Origin: Acidaminococcus sp.
GTDB lineage: Bacteria > Bacillota > Negativicutes > Acidaminococcales > Acidaminococcaceae
Reading direction: 5' to 3'
Assembly: GCA_019416065.1 (NCBI GenBank)
Contig: DXYB01000007.1
Span: 5,131-69,130 of the forward strand
DNA: 64,000 nucleotides
The position numbers and the translations under genes were made by a program. Positions 27,008 through 35,430 of this stretch are shown piece after piece (position 1 is the stretch's first letter; every line of letters begins with the position of its first letter). Under the pieces are notes generated by a model. That model was not told the DNA's origin. It made no database searches and was given only the letters and a program-made list of their open reading frames with translations.

Positions 27008-28447
27008 TCAGTCTTGGACAGGTTTATCAGCAATATCCAGAATGCCACGGTCACATTTCTTAGCCCGTTTCCAGAACAGGCAGAAAGCCACGATGGCAAA
27101 CACAATACCAATGGGATAGGCCACAGAATAGCTTATTTCCAGGCCTTCCTTGGCCACCAGGATGTAGGTGCTGGATACAGCGCTCATGAAGGTAGCAGGA
27201 ATAATCGCAATCCAATAATTGCCGTGGTTGGCATACAGATACATACCGCCGGACCACAGTACAAACATGGCCAGCGTCTGGTTGGTCCAGGAGAAATATC
27301 TCCACAGGATGTTGACATCCACCTGGGTCAAAACGCCGCCCACCAGAATAATGGGCACAGCCAGTTTCAGCCGGGCAGCCAGGGTGTGCTGGTCAATCTT
27401 GAACCAGTCCACGATGGTGTACCGGGCAGAACGGAAAGCAGTATCTGCAGAGGACACCGGGCAGGCGATAACACCGATCATAGCAATAATCGTTCCTACG
27501 CTGCCCATCAGGCCGGAGCAGATATCATACACCACGCCGCCAGCGCCGTGATATTTAGCCAATGCAGTGGTCAGCCCCTGAGTATCCCCGTAGAAAGAAG
27601 TACCGGCAGCGGCCCAAATCAGAGCAATAATGCCTTCCGCCACCATAGCGCCGTAGAAGATCTTATGGCAATCCCGTTCACTCTTGATGCAACGGGCCAT
27701 AATCGGGCTTTGGGTAGAATGGAATCCGGAAATAGCACCGCAGGCAACGGTAATAAACATAATCGGCCAAATCGGCGTTCCTTTCGGGTGCATGTTCACC
27801 AGTGCGATTTCCGGCACATGGAACCCTTTTACAAACAGCATGGAGCCAACGCCCACAGCCATAAAGATCAGGCACAGCCCAAAGAACGGATACAGTTTGC
27901 CAATGAGTTTATCCACAGGCAGGAAAGTTGCGCAGAAATAATAGATCAGTAAAACACCCAGCCAGAAGTTGTAGCTGAGCGGAGAGATCTTCGTCAGCAA
28001 ACCGGCAGGGCCAGTAGTAAATGCAACACCAACCAGGATCAACAGCACAACGGAGAACCCACGCATGATATGCTGCATGGTAGGCCCCAGATAACGGCCC
28101 ACGATTTCGGAGATGGAAGCCCCATCATTCCGTTCGGACAACAGTCCAGAAATAAAATCGTGCACGCCACCAGCAAACACGGTCCCAAAAGTAATCCACA
28201 AAAATACGGCAGGCCCCCACTGTGCACCCTGCAGTGCACCAAAAATAGGCCCCAGCCCGGCGATATTCAGCAGCTGGACCAGAAATACCCGCCAGTTTTC
28301 CATCGGTACGTAGTCAACACCATCTTCCATCCGATAGGCAGGTGTTTTTCTGTCATCGATTGGAGGACGGAAGCAGCTCTCTACGTATCCGCCATAAATG
28401 AAATAACCCGCAATTAAAATGGCAAGACACACAAAAAAGCTAATCAT
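27008..28447 (-). CDS. cstA: CstA-family carbon starvation / peptide or pyruvate transporter
   Basis: 479 residues and about 13 membrane helices. CstA hallmarks include the N-terminal GYFIYGGYVE, a TPAYRMEDGVDYVP loop, NIAGLGPIFGALQGAQWGP and GVHDF. It is the short clostridial form (E. coli CstA is about 700 residues). Family members import peptides or pyruvate under carbon limitation. GGGAG precedes the ATG by about 8 bases. Single gene between two terminators. Confidence 0.93.
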   Translation of the reverse strand: MISFFVCLAILIAGYFIYGGYVESCFRPPIDDRKTPAYRMEDGVDYVPMENWRVFLVQLLNIAGLGPIFGALQGAQWGPAVFLWITFGTVFAGGVHDFISGLLSERNDGASISEIVGRYLGPTMQHIMRGFSVVLLILVGVAFTTGPAGLLTKISPLSYNFWLGVLLIYYFCATFLPVDKLIGKLYPFFGLCLIFMAVGVGSMLFVKGFHVPEIALVNMHPKGTPIWPIMFITVACGAISGFHSTQSPIMARCIKSERDCHKIFYGAMVAEGIIALIWAAAGTSFYGDTQGLTTALAKYHGAGGVVYDICSGLMGSVGTIIAMIGVIACPVSSADTAFRSARYTIVDWFKIDQHTLAARLKLAVPIILVGGVLTQVDVNILWRYFSWTNQTLAMFVLWSGGMYLYANHGNYWIAIIPATFMSAVSSTYILVAKEGLEISYSVAYPIGIVFAIVAFCLFWKRAKKCDRGILDIADKPVQD

Positions 28448-28490
28448 TTAAAAAACTCCCTTCTGCGAATCCCTTCATTTCGCATTTTTT

Positions 28491-28508
28491 ACTGTCACAG
28501 TCATTATA
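28491..28508 (-). promoter_or_regulatory. cstA -10 box with palindrome
   Basis: Minus strand TATAAT (28503-28508) with only a weak -35. The 11-bp palindrome ACTGTCACAGT (28491-28501) begins two bases after the -10 and covers the likely start site, which suggests control by a dimeric regulator. Confidence 0.5.
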
Positions 28509-28572
28509 GACCTAATCCCTAAAAAAATCCACTGTCCTTGACTAAGAAATATGTTTATTTACTGAAGAAGGT

Positions 28573-28604
28573 AAAATAATAAGGAAGGTGTTGCCACCCT
28601 CCTT
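28573..28604 (-). terminator. Terminator of the DUF697-like gene
   Basis: AAGGAGGGTG pairs with CACCTTCCTT on the minus strand, followed by ATTATTTT. Confidence 0.75.
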
Positions 28605-28647
28605 ATGTTGCGTACATCTGTATTATTTTTTACAAGCTATGAATCAG

Positions 28648-29883
28648 TTATTTTTCTAAGCCCCACTGGCTCCGGATATGCATGCCATCCACCTCGGGAA
28701 TAAGCCCGGTAAGCCGTACCAGGCTAAACAGGTTATGCCCTTTGATCTTTAACTGGGCAATCCGGCTCTTATTGACAGCTTCAGTAAAGTCCACGGTCAG
28801 CCCATTTTCGCTAAAGGTGCATACCAGGTCATCCCGGCTCACCACCCGCGTATTAAAAATGGCGTTCACTAGGCTCATAATAATCCGTGTCCCCAAAAGC
28901 CGTACCAATAGTTCACCCAGTTTGTTATCAGCAATGGCAAAGTCATGAATCTTAAACCGGGCGTAGGAGGCCGTATTGTTTAGCGCCAGCGCTTCAATGG
29001 CAACCTGTGCGGTCAGGCTTCCATATTTTTCGTGTTCCACAGTCACATCCAATACATGGTCACCGTGGTAGGCACAATCCTTGAAATGGAAGTCGCTGTC
29101 TTTCAAGGCTTCTCCCAATCCTCTAGCTAAATCCGGATACGGCACCACCAGTTCACCCCGGCGCAGCTGTTCCCAGGTTTGGGCGGTCATCCAGCGTTGC
29201 CCTGCTTCTTTAAAGGGTGCGGCAAATTCGTTAAATTCTTCCGCGTAGGCGCCCACGTTTCCGGCGACTTCGCCCAGTTTGCCAGCGGCTTCGTCCGCCT
29301 TGGTCTTGAGCTTATCAAACAAAGGTTTAACTGTGTCCGCCGCTTTTTTCCGCTCAGCCCCCAGCGGGATGTTCTTTTTATTATTGTCCGCAAATTCTTT
29401 AAACCGGGCCACGCCCTCCTTGCGGGCTTTTTCATACAGATCTTTAAAGGTACTGAGGTCACTAGGCTGCCCTGCATCCAGCCAGGCCACGGCTGCCTTG
29501 CCTACTGCATAGGTAATCCCTACGGCCATGGGGACTTGCAGCGGTGGGAAAGGGATCATGGTGAAAATGGTCTGCCCCACAAAAGAGGCTCCTAGGCTGC
29601 CAATGAGTCCTGCAATGGCGCCGGTTTCTACTTCCACGCCCCGCAAATCACAGAGCCGGGTAATCATATACACTTCGTTGGCCATAAGCGCCAGGCTTCC
29701 CAAAAAAGGTGTCATCACAATCACGCTGGCCCGTGCGGCACCCCAGCGTACGATTTCCTCACTTTCCCTGGCAAGGTCTGTAACCGCATTTTCCGTCTCT
29801 TTTTCTGGTTCCATGGGGCGAGTTTCCACGTCCATAGCTTCTTCTTCCTGTCCGTCCATTTTTTTATCCAGATCTTCCTGCAT
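28648..29883 (-). CDS. Membrane-associated protein of unknown function (DUF697/YcjF-like hydrophobic core)
   Basis: 411 residues without a signal peptide. A very acidic N-terminal tail (about 1-45) is followed by a Gly/Ala-rich hydrophobic region (about 50-135, with GAIAGLIGSLGASFVG) resembling the paired helices of DUF697 proteins. A Lys/Glu-rich helical, probably coiled-coil segment (about 145-230) and a C-terminal alpha/beta domain follow. Family placement is tentative; no GTPase partner is adjacent. The start at 29883 lies 6 bases after GGAGGG, with a second Met two codons upstream touching that site. Confidence 0.7.
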   Translation of the reverse strand: MQEDLDKKMDGQEEEAMDVETRPMEPEKETENAVTDLARESEEIVRWGAARASVIVMTPFLGSLALMANEVYMITRLCDLRGVEVETGAIAGLIGSLGASFVGQTIFTMIPFPPLQVPMAVGITYAVGKAAVAWLDAGQPSDLSTFKDLYEKARKEGVARFKEFADNNKKNIPLGAERKKAADTVKPLFDKLKTKADEAAGKLGEVAGNVGAYAEEFNEFAAPFKEAGQRWMTAQTWEQLRRGELVVPYPDLARGLGEALKDSDFHFKDCAYHGDHVLDVTVEHEKYGSLTAQVAIEALALNNTASYARFKIHDFAIADNKLGELLVRLLGTRIIMSLVNAIFNTRVVSRDDLVCTFSENGLTVDFTEAVNKSRIAQLKIKGHNLFSLVRLTGLIPEVDGMHIRSQWGLEK

Positions 29884-29906
29884 AGCCATCCCTCCTGATA
29901 TATATA

Positions 29907-29949
29907 TATACTATCATAACGTAAAAGCGGCTCCTTTAGGATAGTATAC
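29907..29949 (-). promoter_or_regulatory. Promoter region with spaced inverted repeats
   Basis: Minus strand TATACT (29944-29949) is the likely -10 of the gene at 29883. TATACTATC (29907-29915) and GATAGTATA (29940-29948) form a perfect inverted repeat with centres 33 bases apart, three helical turns. The AGTATACCA half resembles that in the FAD oxidase operator (26894). Confidence 0.45.
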
Positions 29950-29980
29950 CATATTTCAGAGGGCTATTGGCAGAAATGAC

Positions 29981-30289
29981 TCAGCTTTTTACGGTTAGGG
30001 CCAGTTCCTGATTCGGTAGTTTCATATTTTTCACAGGGACTACCAATTTTTGTCCTGGCTGAATGGACTTTGTCAAATCCAGTCGGTTCACCCGGACGAT
30101 CCGATCAATAACCTCCCGCACATCTTCTTCCGGCGATGCAAAACGTCCGGCAATCCCCCACAGATTATCCCCACTGGACACAACCACTTGTTTATCTACA
30201 AAAACAGCCGGAGCCGCTTCCATTCGCAGCACCTGGTATCCCGACACGCCCATGAGCACTACTGTTAAAATCAAAAGGAGTCTGCGCAT
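29981..30289 (-). CDS. Small LysM protein, YneA-like
   Basis: 102 residues: an N-terminal membrane helix or signal anchor (about 5-20) followed by a single LysM domain (SGDNLWGIAGRF to IQPGQKLVVPV). LysM binds peptidoglycan glycan chains. Anchor plus one LysM in about 100 residues is the plan of the YneA cell-division suppressor of Bacillus, which is SOS-induced; that function is inference, as lexA is not in the window. The start at 30289 matches the signal sequence; the upstream frame start does not. Confidence 0.8.
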   Translation of the reverse strand: MRRLLLILTVVLMGVSGYQVLRMEAAPAVFVDKQVVVSSGDNLWGIAGRFASPEEDVREVIDRIVRVNRLDLTKSIQPGQKLVVPVKNMKLPNQELALTVKS

Positions 30290-30310
30290 TGATTTTTCCC
30301 CGCTTTCTTT

Positions 30311-30360
30311 GAACATTTGTTTGATGATTATATAATAGCACCGTTAGTTCGTTTTTGCAA
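30311..30360 (-). promoter_or_regulatory. Promoter of the LysM gene with a LexA-like box
   Basis: Minus strand TTGCAA (30355-30360), 17-base spacer, TATTAT (30332-30337). Downstream lies GAACATTTGTTT (30311-30322), close to the Gram-positive LexA core GAAC-N4-GTTC with one mismatch. Confidence 0.5.
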
Positions 30361-30434
30361 GGAGTTAGTAAAATTTTGTTCGTTTTTAGTATTATTTTAT
30401 AGAAGAGAATTACAAATGTTTCCCTTTAAAAGCA

Positions 30435-30471
30435 AAAAACAGATGCCAGCGCAAATAAGTTTACGCTGGCA
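30435..30471 (-). terminator. Terminator of the second DUF4143 ATPase gene
   Basis: TGCCAGCG pairs with CGCTGGCA, extended by three inner pairs, and six T follow on the minus strand. The gap 30361-30532 holds nothing else convincing. Confidence 0.75.
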
Positions 30472-30532
30472 GCTACTTTTTGCTACACTTTTCCTGGCCC
30501 TTTAAGATCATTGCTCCGTTAAAAAGACATTA

Positions 30533-31735
30533 CTATTTCTCTTCCAATAAAAAATCAACGATATTTTGCTTGCGAATCCCGTTGTAATCTTCAATATAAT
30601 CCCGATCCATGGTGAGCAGGATTTTCTCATACTGATCCGGGATTTTCTGCAAGGGAGTCAGTTCTCGTTCCAAAGTGTGGGCATCCTGCACAGAAGCGGC
30701 GACCTGATAATAGATCTTTCGGTCCGGCCTTGTAGCTACAAAATCCACTTCCAGATTTCCTAATTTTCCCACTCCGACTTCATAGTTTCGGCGCCGGAGT
30801 TCCAGATAGACTACATTTTCCAGGATGTGCCCATAGTCCCCGGTACGAAATCCCAAAAGCATATTCCGCAATCCCGTATCCACGATATAAAATTTTTCCA
30901 GGGTCTTTAAATACAATTTTCCTTTGATATCAAATCGCTTGGCTCGGTAAAAGATAAAGGCTTCTTCCAGCATGCCCAGATAGTTGTCAATAGTAATGGC
31001 CGATGTTTTCCGGCCTTTACTGGTCAAATAGCCACTAATTTTAGCCGTGGAAACAGGATTACCGATCGTGTCCGTCAAGAAACGGACCACGGTCCCCAGT
31101 AGTGCTGGGTCCCGTACTTCGTTGCGCTGCACAATATCTTTCATCAGTACCGTGTCATACACACCGGATAATACCGTTTTGATGGTTTCTTCTGTCTGTG
31201 GTAGCGCCGGGATAATCGGCATCCCCCCAAAGCGTAAATACTGTTGGAAGCCCGCATTCGGATCAGATGCCAGCTCTGGTTTAAATTGCAAATATTCCTG
31301 AAAAGAAAGCGGAAAAACCTGAATTTCTACATACCGTCCAGATAGCAAGGTAGAAATCTCAGAGGATAGGAGTTTCGCATTGGAGCCGGTCAGGTAAATA
31401 TCACAAAGGCCTTCAGCAAACAAGGAGTTAATTGCCCTCTCCCAGCCCTTAACCTGCTGAATTTCATCTAATAGCAGATACGCAGGCTCTTTACCCAGGA
31501 TTTTTTCTTTCACCATAGCGTACAGCTGGCGATAGTCCCGTATCCCATCCAGTCCCATCCATTCAAAGTTCAGATGAATAATATGGTCCGCTGGAACATG
31601 CTGGTCTTTTAAATACTGTTCATACAAATCCAACAGGGTAGACTTTCCCGACCGCCGCAGCCCTGTAATCACTTTAATCAGTGGCTTATCCCGAAAACTT
31701 ATGATTTTATTTAAGTATAATTCCCTCTTTATCAT
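30533..31735 (-). CDS. AAA ATPase with DUF4143 domain
   Basis: 400 residues. Walker A GLRRSGKST (about 24-32) and Walker B AYLLLDEIQQ (about 85-94) form the AAA core. The winged-helix and DUF4143 C-terminal part contains VGVGKLGNLEVDF, with a PD-(D/E)xK-like core. It is a paralogue of the truncated gene at the window start. The biological role of the family is unknown. The start at 31735 lies 5 bases after AGAGG. An extended TGCTATAAC -10 sits almost at the start, so the leader is very short. Confidence 0.88.
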   Translation of the reverse strand: MIKRELYLNKIISFRDKPLIKVITGLRRSGKSTLLDLYEQYLKDQHVPADHIIHLNFEWMGLDGIRDYRQLYAMVKEKILGKEPAYLLLDEIQQVKGWERAINSLFAEGLCDIYLTGSNAKLLSSEISTLLSGRYVEIQVFPLSFQEYLQFKPELASDPNAGFQQYLRFGGMPIIPALPQTEETIKTVLSGVYDTVLMKDIVQRNEVRDPALLGTVVRFLTDTIGNPVSTAKISGYLTSKGRKTSAITIDNYLGMLEEAFIFYRAKRFDIKGKLYLKTLEKFYIVDTGLRNMLLGFRTGDYGHILENVVYLELRRRNYEVGVGKLGNLEVDFVATRPDRKIYYQVAASVQDAHTLERELTPLQKIPDQYEKILLTMDRDYIEDYNGIRKQNIVDFLLEEK

Positions 31736-31915
31736 AAATCCTCTCATTGTTATAGCATAGGTTGTATTTTGTTTATTTTTATAGTTTTTCTACAGTATAC
31801 TATATAAAATATTTGTTGCAGGTGTCAAGCTACTCCTATTAAAAAGCCAAATTTTTTTCGTATATTTTGCAGCCTTCTCTCTCTTATAAGGTGAAGGATA
31901 AAGGAGTACTAGGCC

Positions 31916-32169
31916 ATGATGAAGGAAAACGAAATCCGCCATACGATCATTATGACGTTTAAGGATGCACTTGGGACCGTCCGCTCGATTAAGGTGCCCT
32001 TTGCCCGGCCGGACGTGACAGGGCGGGAAGTACGCCAAGTGATGGAGCTGATCCTCTCCCTGGGGCACGTCCTGTCCAGAAACGGGCTGCCGCTAGTAAC
32101 CATGGTAAAGGCCCGACTGTTGACAGAAAAGATGATATTTGTGGCACCAACGGCAACTGGCAGAGCTAG
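31916..32169 (+). pseudogene. DUF2922 gene, probably frameshifted
   Basis: The N-terminal 65 codons (for example IIMTFKDALGTVRSIKVPFARPD) match the small DUF2922 family, whose members are about 70-80 residues. Here the frame does not stop. It runs on through the luxS terminator and 371 bases into antisense luxS, up to 32623, which is not credible coding. A shift of one base near 32110 would lead to TVDRKDDIC and a stop at 32167-32169, giving a normal-length protein. The usual DUF1659 partner gene is not upstream. A sequencing error is the alternative. The product's function is unknown even in intact homologues. Confidence 0.55.
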
Positions 32170-32202
32170 GGGCATCAGCTGTGCTCAACCGATTTGCAAA
32201 AC

Positions 32203-32237
32203 AAAAAAGAACTGCACGCATAAGGCGCACAGCTCTT
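32203..32237 (-). terminator. Terminator of luxS
   Basis: AAGAGCTGTGCGC pairs with GCGTGCAGTTCTT on the minus strand, followed by TTTTT. It lies 15 bases after the luxS stop. Confidence 0.85.
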
Positions 32238-32251
32238 TCACACACATGGTA

Positions 32252-32731
32252 TTAAACAAGCTTCCGTTCATAGGGATCACAGCTGATGCCTTGGGAGAGC
32301 ACCTGCTTCGCCCATTCTTTAGCGGTAAACAGGGAATGATCCCGGTAGTTTCCACATTCTTTTTCTTGCGTTCCCGGTACGTCTTCCCACTGCGTCTCCA
32401 GAATCTGTTCCAGGGATTTTTTCAGGGCCCTGGCCACTTCTTCCGCAGTGTGGTGCCCCCAACACAGAAAATGAAACCCGGTACGGCAGCCAAAGGGGGA
32501 GCAGTCCAGATATCCTTTGATCTGTGGCCGCATATACAGGGCCAGCAGATGCTCCAGGGTGTGCATGCCACCAGTAGGAATCGCCTGCACATTGGGCTGT
32601 GTAAGGCGCAGGTCATAGTTTGACACCACATCCCCATGAGGCCCAGTCTCTTCAGCAATCAGCCGCACATAGGGGGCCTTTACTTTGTTATGATCCAGGG
32701 TAAAGCTTTCGATCACCACAGGTTCCACCAT
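32252..32731 (-). CDS. luxS: S-ribosylhomocysteine lyase (AI-2 synthase)
   Basis: 159 residues. The metal site HTLEH (about residues 57-61), the GCRTGF block and CGNY with the catalytic Cys are all present. It splits S-ribosylhomocysteine to homocysteine and DPD, the AI-2 precursor, within the methyl cycle. The ATG overlaps the stop of the DUF190 gene in TGATG, so translation is coupled. Confidence 0.97.
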   Translation of the reverse strand: MVEPVVIESFTLDHNKVKAPYVRLIAEETGPHGDVVSNYDLRLTQPNVQAIPTGGMHTLEHLLALYMRPQIKGYLDCSPFGCRTGFHFLCWGHHTAEEVARALKKSLEQILETQWEDVPGTQEKECGNYRDHSLFTAKEWAKQVLSQGISCDPYERKLV

Positions 32732-33129
32732 CAGTTCTCCTCCAGAGGGGTATCTCGGTTAGCAATTTTTTTTTCATATTCCTGACGGACAAACTGGGTC
32801 TTTAACATCTTGATGGGTTCCACAGTGGCCACCCCGTGCCGCAGGTTTTCATCCAGGAAGGAATACAGCAAGGAAATCTGTGCTTCCGTATCCACCATGG
32901 TCACAATCACCGGCAGGTTGATGGATTCGGATACGCTGATAAAAAGCCGCCGCTCTTTGCCCCGTACCCGGCTCCCGTAGCCCTGGGTCCCCCGGATCAC
33001 AGTACAGCCCGCAATTTTATACTTGGCGGCTATATCAAAAATGGCCTTATAAAAGGGTTTATCCTTATAAAAGAAATCCTCACCTACATAAATTGTTAGC
33101 TTGGTCAGTGTCAGAAATTCAGCTGCCAT
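32731..33129 (-). CDS. DUF190 family (PII-like) protein
   Basis: 132 residues with the DUF190 pattern: an N-terminal (K)LTIYVGE, a [17 protein letters not shown] core and [20 protein letters not shown]. The fold is GlnB-like, which suggests a small trimeric ligand-binding regulator. The ligand is unknown. It starts after GGAGGG and is the first gene of a two-gene unit with luxS. Confidence 0.88.
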   Translation of the reverse strand: MAAEFLTLTKLTIYVGEDFFYKDKPFYKAIFDIAAKYKIAGCTVIRGTQGYGSRVRGKERRLFISVSESINLPVIVTMVDTEAQISLLYSFLDENLRHGVATVEPIKMLKTQFVRQEYEKKIANRDTPLEEN

Positions 33130-33179
33130 GAGATTTCCCTCCGTTTCCTATTGCAATTGGGGTTTACCTTTTCAGTATC

Positions 33180-33209
33180 ATTATACCATATTCCTACAGA
33201 TTTATGTAA
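33180..33209 (-). promoter_or_regulatory. Promoter of the DUF190-luxS operon
   Basis: Minus strand TTACAT (33204-33209), 18-base spacer, TATAAT (33180-33185). It overlaps the last codons of the upstream lipoprotein gene. Confidence 0.6.
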
Positions 33210-33996
33210 GGTCTGGGTTTTCCTCCCGCCATTTTTTCAGCCGCTGCCGCTTCCGCCAGTAGGCGTTCCCCACGCCACCGACCACCAATAACACCAGCAG
33301 CCAGCCGGCCGCCTTGATCGGATTTAGATAGGTCACCGTGGCTTCTAGCGGCGTTTTCTGCCCCAAGGGCAAGCGCCAGGTCAGAACTTTTTTATCCGGG
33401 CTCACTTCCCCGGCATTGGTGGAATCAACGCCGGTCGGCAATATCAGGGTAAACCGAAGGTCCACCTGGGATAAGATGTTTTGTAAGATAGCCTGGGCGT
33501 CTTTTTCCTTAAGGTGCTTGCCCTCCCCCATGTCCACATCGGTATGGACGCTGATGGTATCAAACAAAAGACCGCCATTTAGCTTGACAATGGGGGCTTC
33601 TTTTTTCTCCGGTTTTTTAGCAGGTGCGGCTTGTCCGGGCTGGCTGCCTTGGGCCGGAGTCGGGCTTTGGACCGCCTGATTGGCAGCATCTTCCCAGGTA
33701 TTGAAGTCAAAGGTGCGCAACACTTTGGAATCTTTTATATCTTTGATCTGGTTATAATGTTTCTGGGCCTTAAAGCCGGTATAATCTCCTTCTTTGGCAG
33801 GACTAACGGCATACCCGTCTTGTTTAAAGTCTTCCTGGAAAGAATCTACGGTGGGTTTTAAAATCGGTGCCCCAACTAGTTCGCAGGTAAGATCAGCCGC
33901 GCCCAGACGAGTAACGGCAAGGGTGATGTGCCCTTTGGCACAGCCGCTAAAAAGGGTTGTTCCTACAAGTAGACAAAGCAGCAGGATTTTTTTCAT
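33202..33996 (-). CDS. Lipoprotein with C-terminal membrane anchor, unknown function
   Basis: 264 residues. Lipobox LFSGC gives a lipidated Cys at about residue 19. A soluble domain of roughly 90 residues, a Pro/Gln/Ala/Lys linker (about 113-137) and a second domain follow. One membrane helix (about 228-246) precedes a basic tail (WRKRQRLKKW). A lipid anchor at one end and a membrane helix at the other resembles LppM/DUF3153-type proteins. Function not known. The start at 33996 is preferred over the Met one codon upstream by spacing from GGAGG. Confidence 0.75.
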   Translation of the reverse strand: MKKILLLCLLVGTTLFSGCAKGHITLAVTRLGAADLTCELVGAPILKPTVDSFQEDFKQDGYAVSPAKEGDYTGFKAQKHYNQIKDIKDSKVLRTFDFNTWEDAANQAVQSPTPAQGSQPGQAAPAKKPEKKEAPIVKLNGGLLFDTISVHTDVDMGEGKHLKEKDAQAILQNILSQVDLRFTLILPTGVDSTNAGEVSPDKKVLTWRLPLGQKTPLEATVTYLNPIKAAGWLLVLLVVGGVGNAYWRKRQRLKKWREENPDLT

Positions 33997-34120
33997 CATG
34001 TCCTCCTCATTCTGTTTTTTGTGAGTTGGTTACTGGTTCTCCCCGTCCACCTTGTCTTTCTTCGTAAAAACGGGTAAGATGGAACTGAATAAAAACTATG
34101 TAGAAAGAAGTGTGAAACCC

Positions 34121-34525
34121 ATGAAAGAATTTCGTATCGGTTCTGCTGGTGAAGCTTCGGAAACAGTGCTTCACACCAACACAGCCAAAGCTATGGGCAG
34201 CGGCTCCCTGGATGTGTACGCCACCCCAGCCATGCTGGCGCTGATGGAAAAAGCGGCCTGCAAAATCGTTGATCCCTGCCTGGATGAAGATATCACCAGC
34301 GTAGGCGTCAGTGTGACCTTAAGCCACGACGCAGCGACTGCCGTAGGCAAAACCGTGACGGCCAAAGCGGTGCTTGTAGGCGTCAATGATCGGAAGTTGA
34401 CGTTTAAGGTCACTGTCTCCGACAATTATGGTACCATCGGCCAGGGGACCCATGAACGGTTCCTGGTCAACAAGGAAAAATTTCTAGGCAAGCTTGCCAA
34501 AAAAGAACAGCAAAACAGGTTATAA
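34121..34525 (+). CDS. Hotdog-fold thioesterase, FlK-like
   Basis: 134 residues with the hotdog plan: a VYATPAMLALMEKAA helix, a SVGVSVTLSHDAATAVG strand pair and GQGTHERFLV near the end. This matches the fluoroacetyl-CoA thioesterase (FlK) family, which has Thr, Glu and His at the active site; TPAML, MEKAA and THERF supply candidates. Most relatives are probably general acyl-CoA thioesterases. The start at 34121 gives the family N-terminus MKEF. Its stop shares TTATAA with the stop of the convergent folD gene. Confidence 0.85.
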   Translation: MKEFRIGSAGEASETVLHTNTAKAMGSGSLDVYATPAMLALMEKAACKIVDPCLDEDITSVGVSVTLSHDAATAVGKTVTAKAVLVGVNDRKLTFKVTVSDNYGTIGQGTHERFLVNKEKFLGKLAKKEQQNRL

Positions 34526-35338
34526 ACACCGTGTCAGGGTTTCCATTACCATTAAGGTGCTGACAACGCCCACTCCTCCAGGAACAGGCGTATAGGCGGA
34601 AGCCCTGATTTTTTTTGCGCTCTCTTCCACGTCCCCTACCAGTTTCCCATCCACGGAATTAGCGCCCACGTCCACAATAACCGCCCCCTTGGCAATCATG
34701 TTCGCTGTAATCAGATTGGGGTGTCCCACGGCACTGATAATGATTTCTGCGTGCCGTGTCACGTCTCCCAAGTCCTGGGTACGGCTGCGGCAAACGGTTA
34801 CCGTGGCATACCGTCCCATGAGCATGAGCATCAACGGCCGACCTACCACTTCCCCGTAGCCCACCATCACCACTCGTTTGCCTTCCAGGGGGATTTTGTA
34901 GTAATCCAATATCGCCATACAAGCCCGGGGTGTGCAGGGCCCCCAAGGCGTCAGGCCCAAATACAGGCGGCCCCCATTGATGGGATGGATACAATCCATA
35001 TCTTTTTCCGGATTCATTTGCTGGATAAGAGGAAGTTTGTGAAGGTGCTTGGGAAAGGGCATTAGCGGCAGAATTCCATGCACATTTGGGTCCTCGCTTA
35101 AGGTCCGCATCGCCTTTTCTGCTTCCACCTGGCTGACTGTTTCCGGAAGTTTCACGCTTTTTGTGTGGATGCCAAGATTTGCAGCCGTTTTTAACAGGCT
35201 GCGTTCATACACCTGGGCCGCGGGGCTATTCCCTATGAGAAACGTGGCGAGAGTCACAGGCCGGGCTGCAAATTTTTCTCGCAGGCCCCGGCGAAGTTTT
35301 TCCGCTACCGGCCTGCCTTCCATCACGATCGGTTCCAT
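34520..35338 (-). CDS. folD: FolD-like methylene-THF dehydrogenase/cyclohydrolase with altered active site
   Basis: 272 residues with the FolD fold and length. The Asp of the folate pocket (EKDMDCIHP), PCTPRA, the dinucleotide loop VGYGEVVGRP and PVPGGVG are recognisable. However, the motif that is YxxxK in known enzymes reads YERSL here, so the catalytic Lys (K56 in E. coli) is Leu. The GILVQLPLP segment reads GILPLMPFP, so the conserved Gln is lost. These changes would be expected to abolish cyclohydrolase activity and may change the reaction. The start at 35338 follows AGGAG by 6 bases. Whether another FolD exists elsewhere is unknown. Confidence 0.82.
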   Translation of the reverse strand: MEPIVMEGRPVAEKLRRGLREKFAARPVTLATFLIGNSPAAQVYERSLLKTAANLGIHTKSVKLPETVSQVEAEKAMRTLSEDPNVHGILPLMPFPKHLHKLPLIQQMNPEKDMDCIHPINGGRLYLGLTPWGPCTPRACMAILDYYKIPLEGKRVVMVGYGEVVGRPLMLMLMGRYATVTVCRSRTQDLGDVTRHAEIIISAVGHPNLITANMIAKGAVIVDVGANSVDGKLVGDVEESAKKIRASAYTPVPGGVGVVSTLMVMETLTRCL

Positions 35339-35395
35339 ACCGTCTCCTTGTAAACAGCAAGGGCGCTGCCGCGCCCCTGTTTTTTTATATCTTGT

Positions 35396-35425
35396 ATTGT
35401 ACCACCAGCGGCTGGGCGGTGGCAA
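35396..35425 (-). promoter_or_regulatory. Possible folD promoter
   Basis: Minus strand TTGCCA (35420-35425), 18-base spacer, TACAAT (35396-35401). A GGGCGC-loop-GCGCCC hairpin lies in the predicted leader before folD. Confidence 0.5.
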
Positions 35426-35430
35426 TTCTC

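Noticed and set aside
30317..30505. 62-codon plus-strand frame in the LysM/ATPase gap
   Set aside because: It starts in the promoter of the LysM gene and crosses a clear terminator; no ribosome binding site.
32170..32623. Continuation of the DUF2922 frame across luxS as a real 235-residue protein
   Set aside because: It is antisense to a well-supported luxS gene and reads through its terminator; composition changes abruptly after the family domain.
34000..34120. Possible fluoride riboswitch before the FlK-like thioesterase
   Set aside because: The conserved sequence blocks of that riboswitch are not present in the short upstream region.
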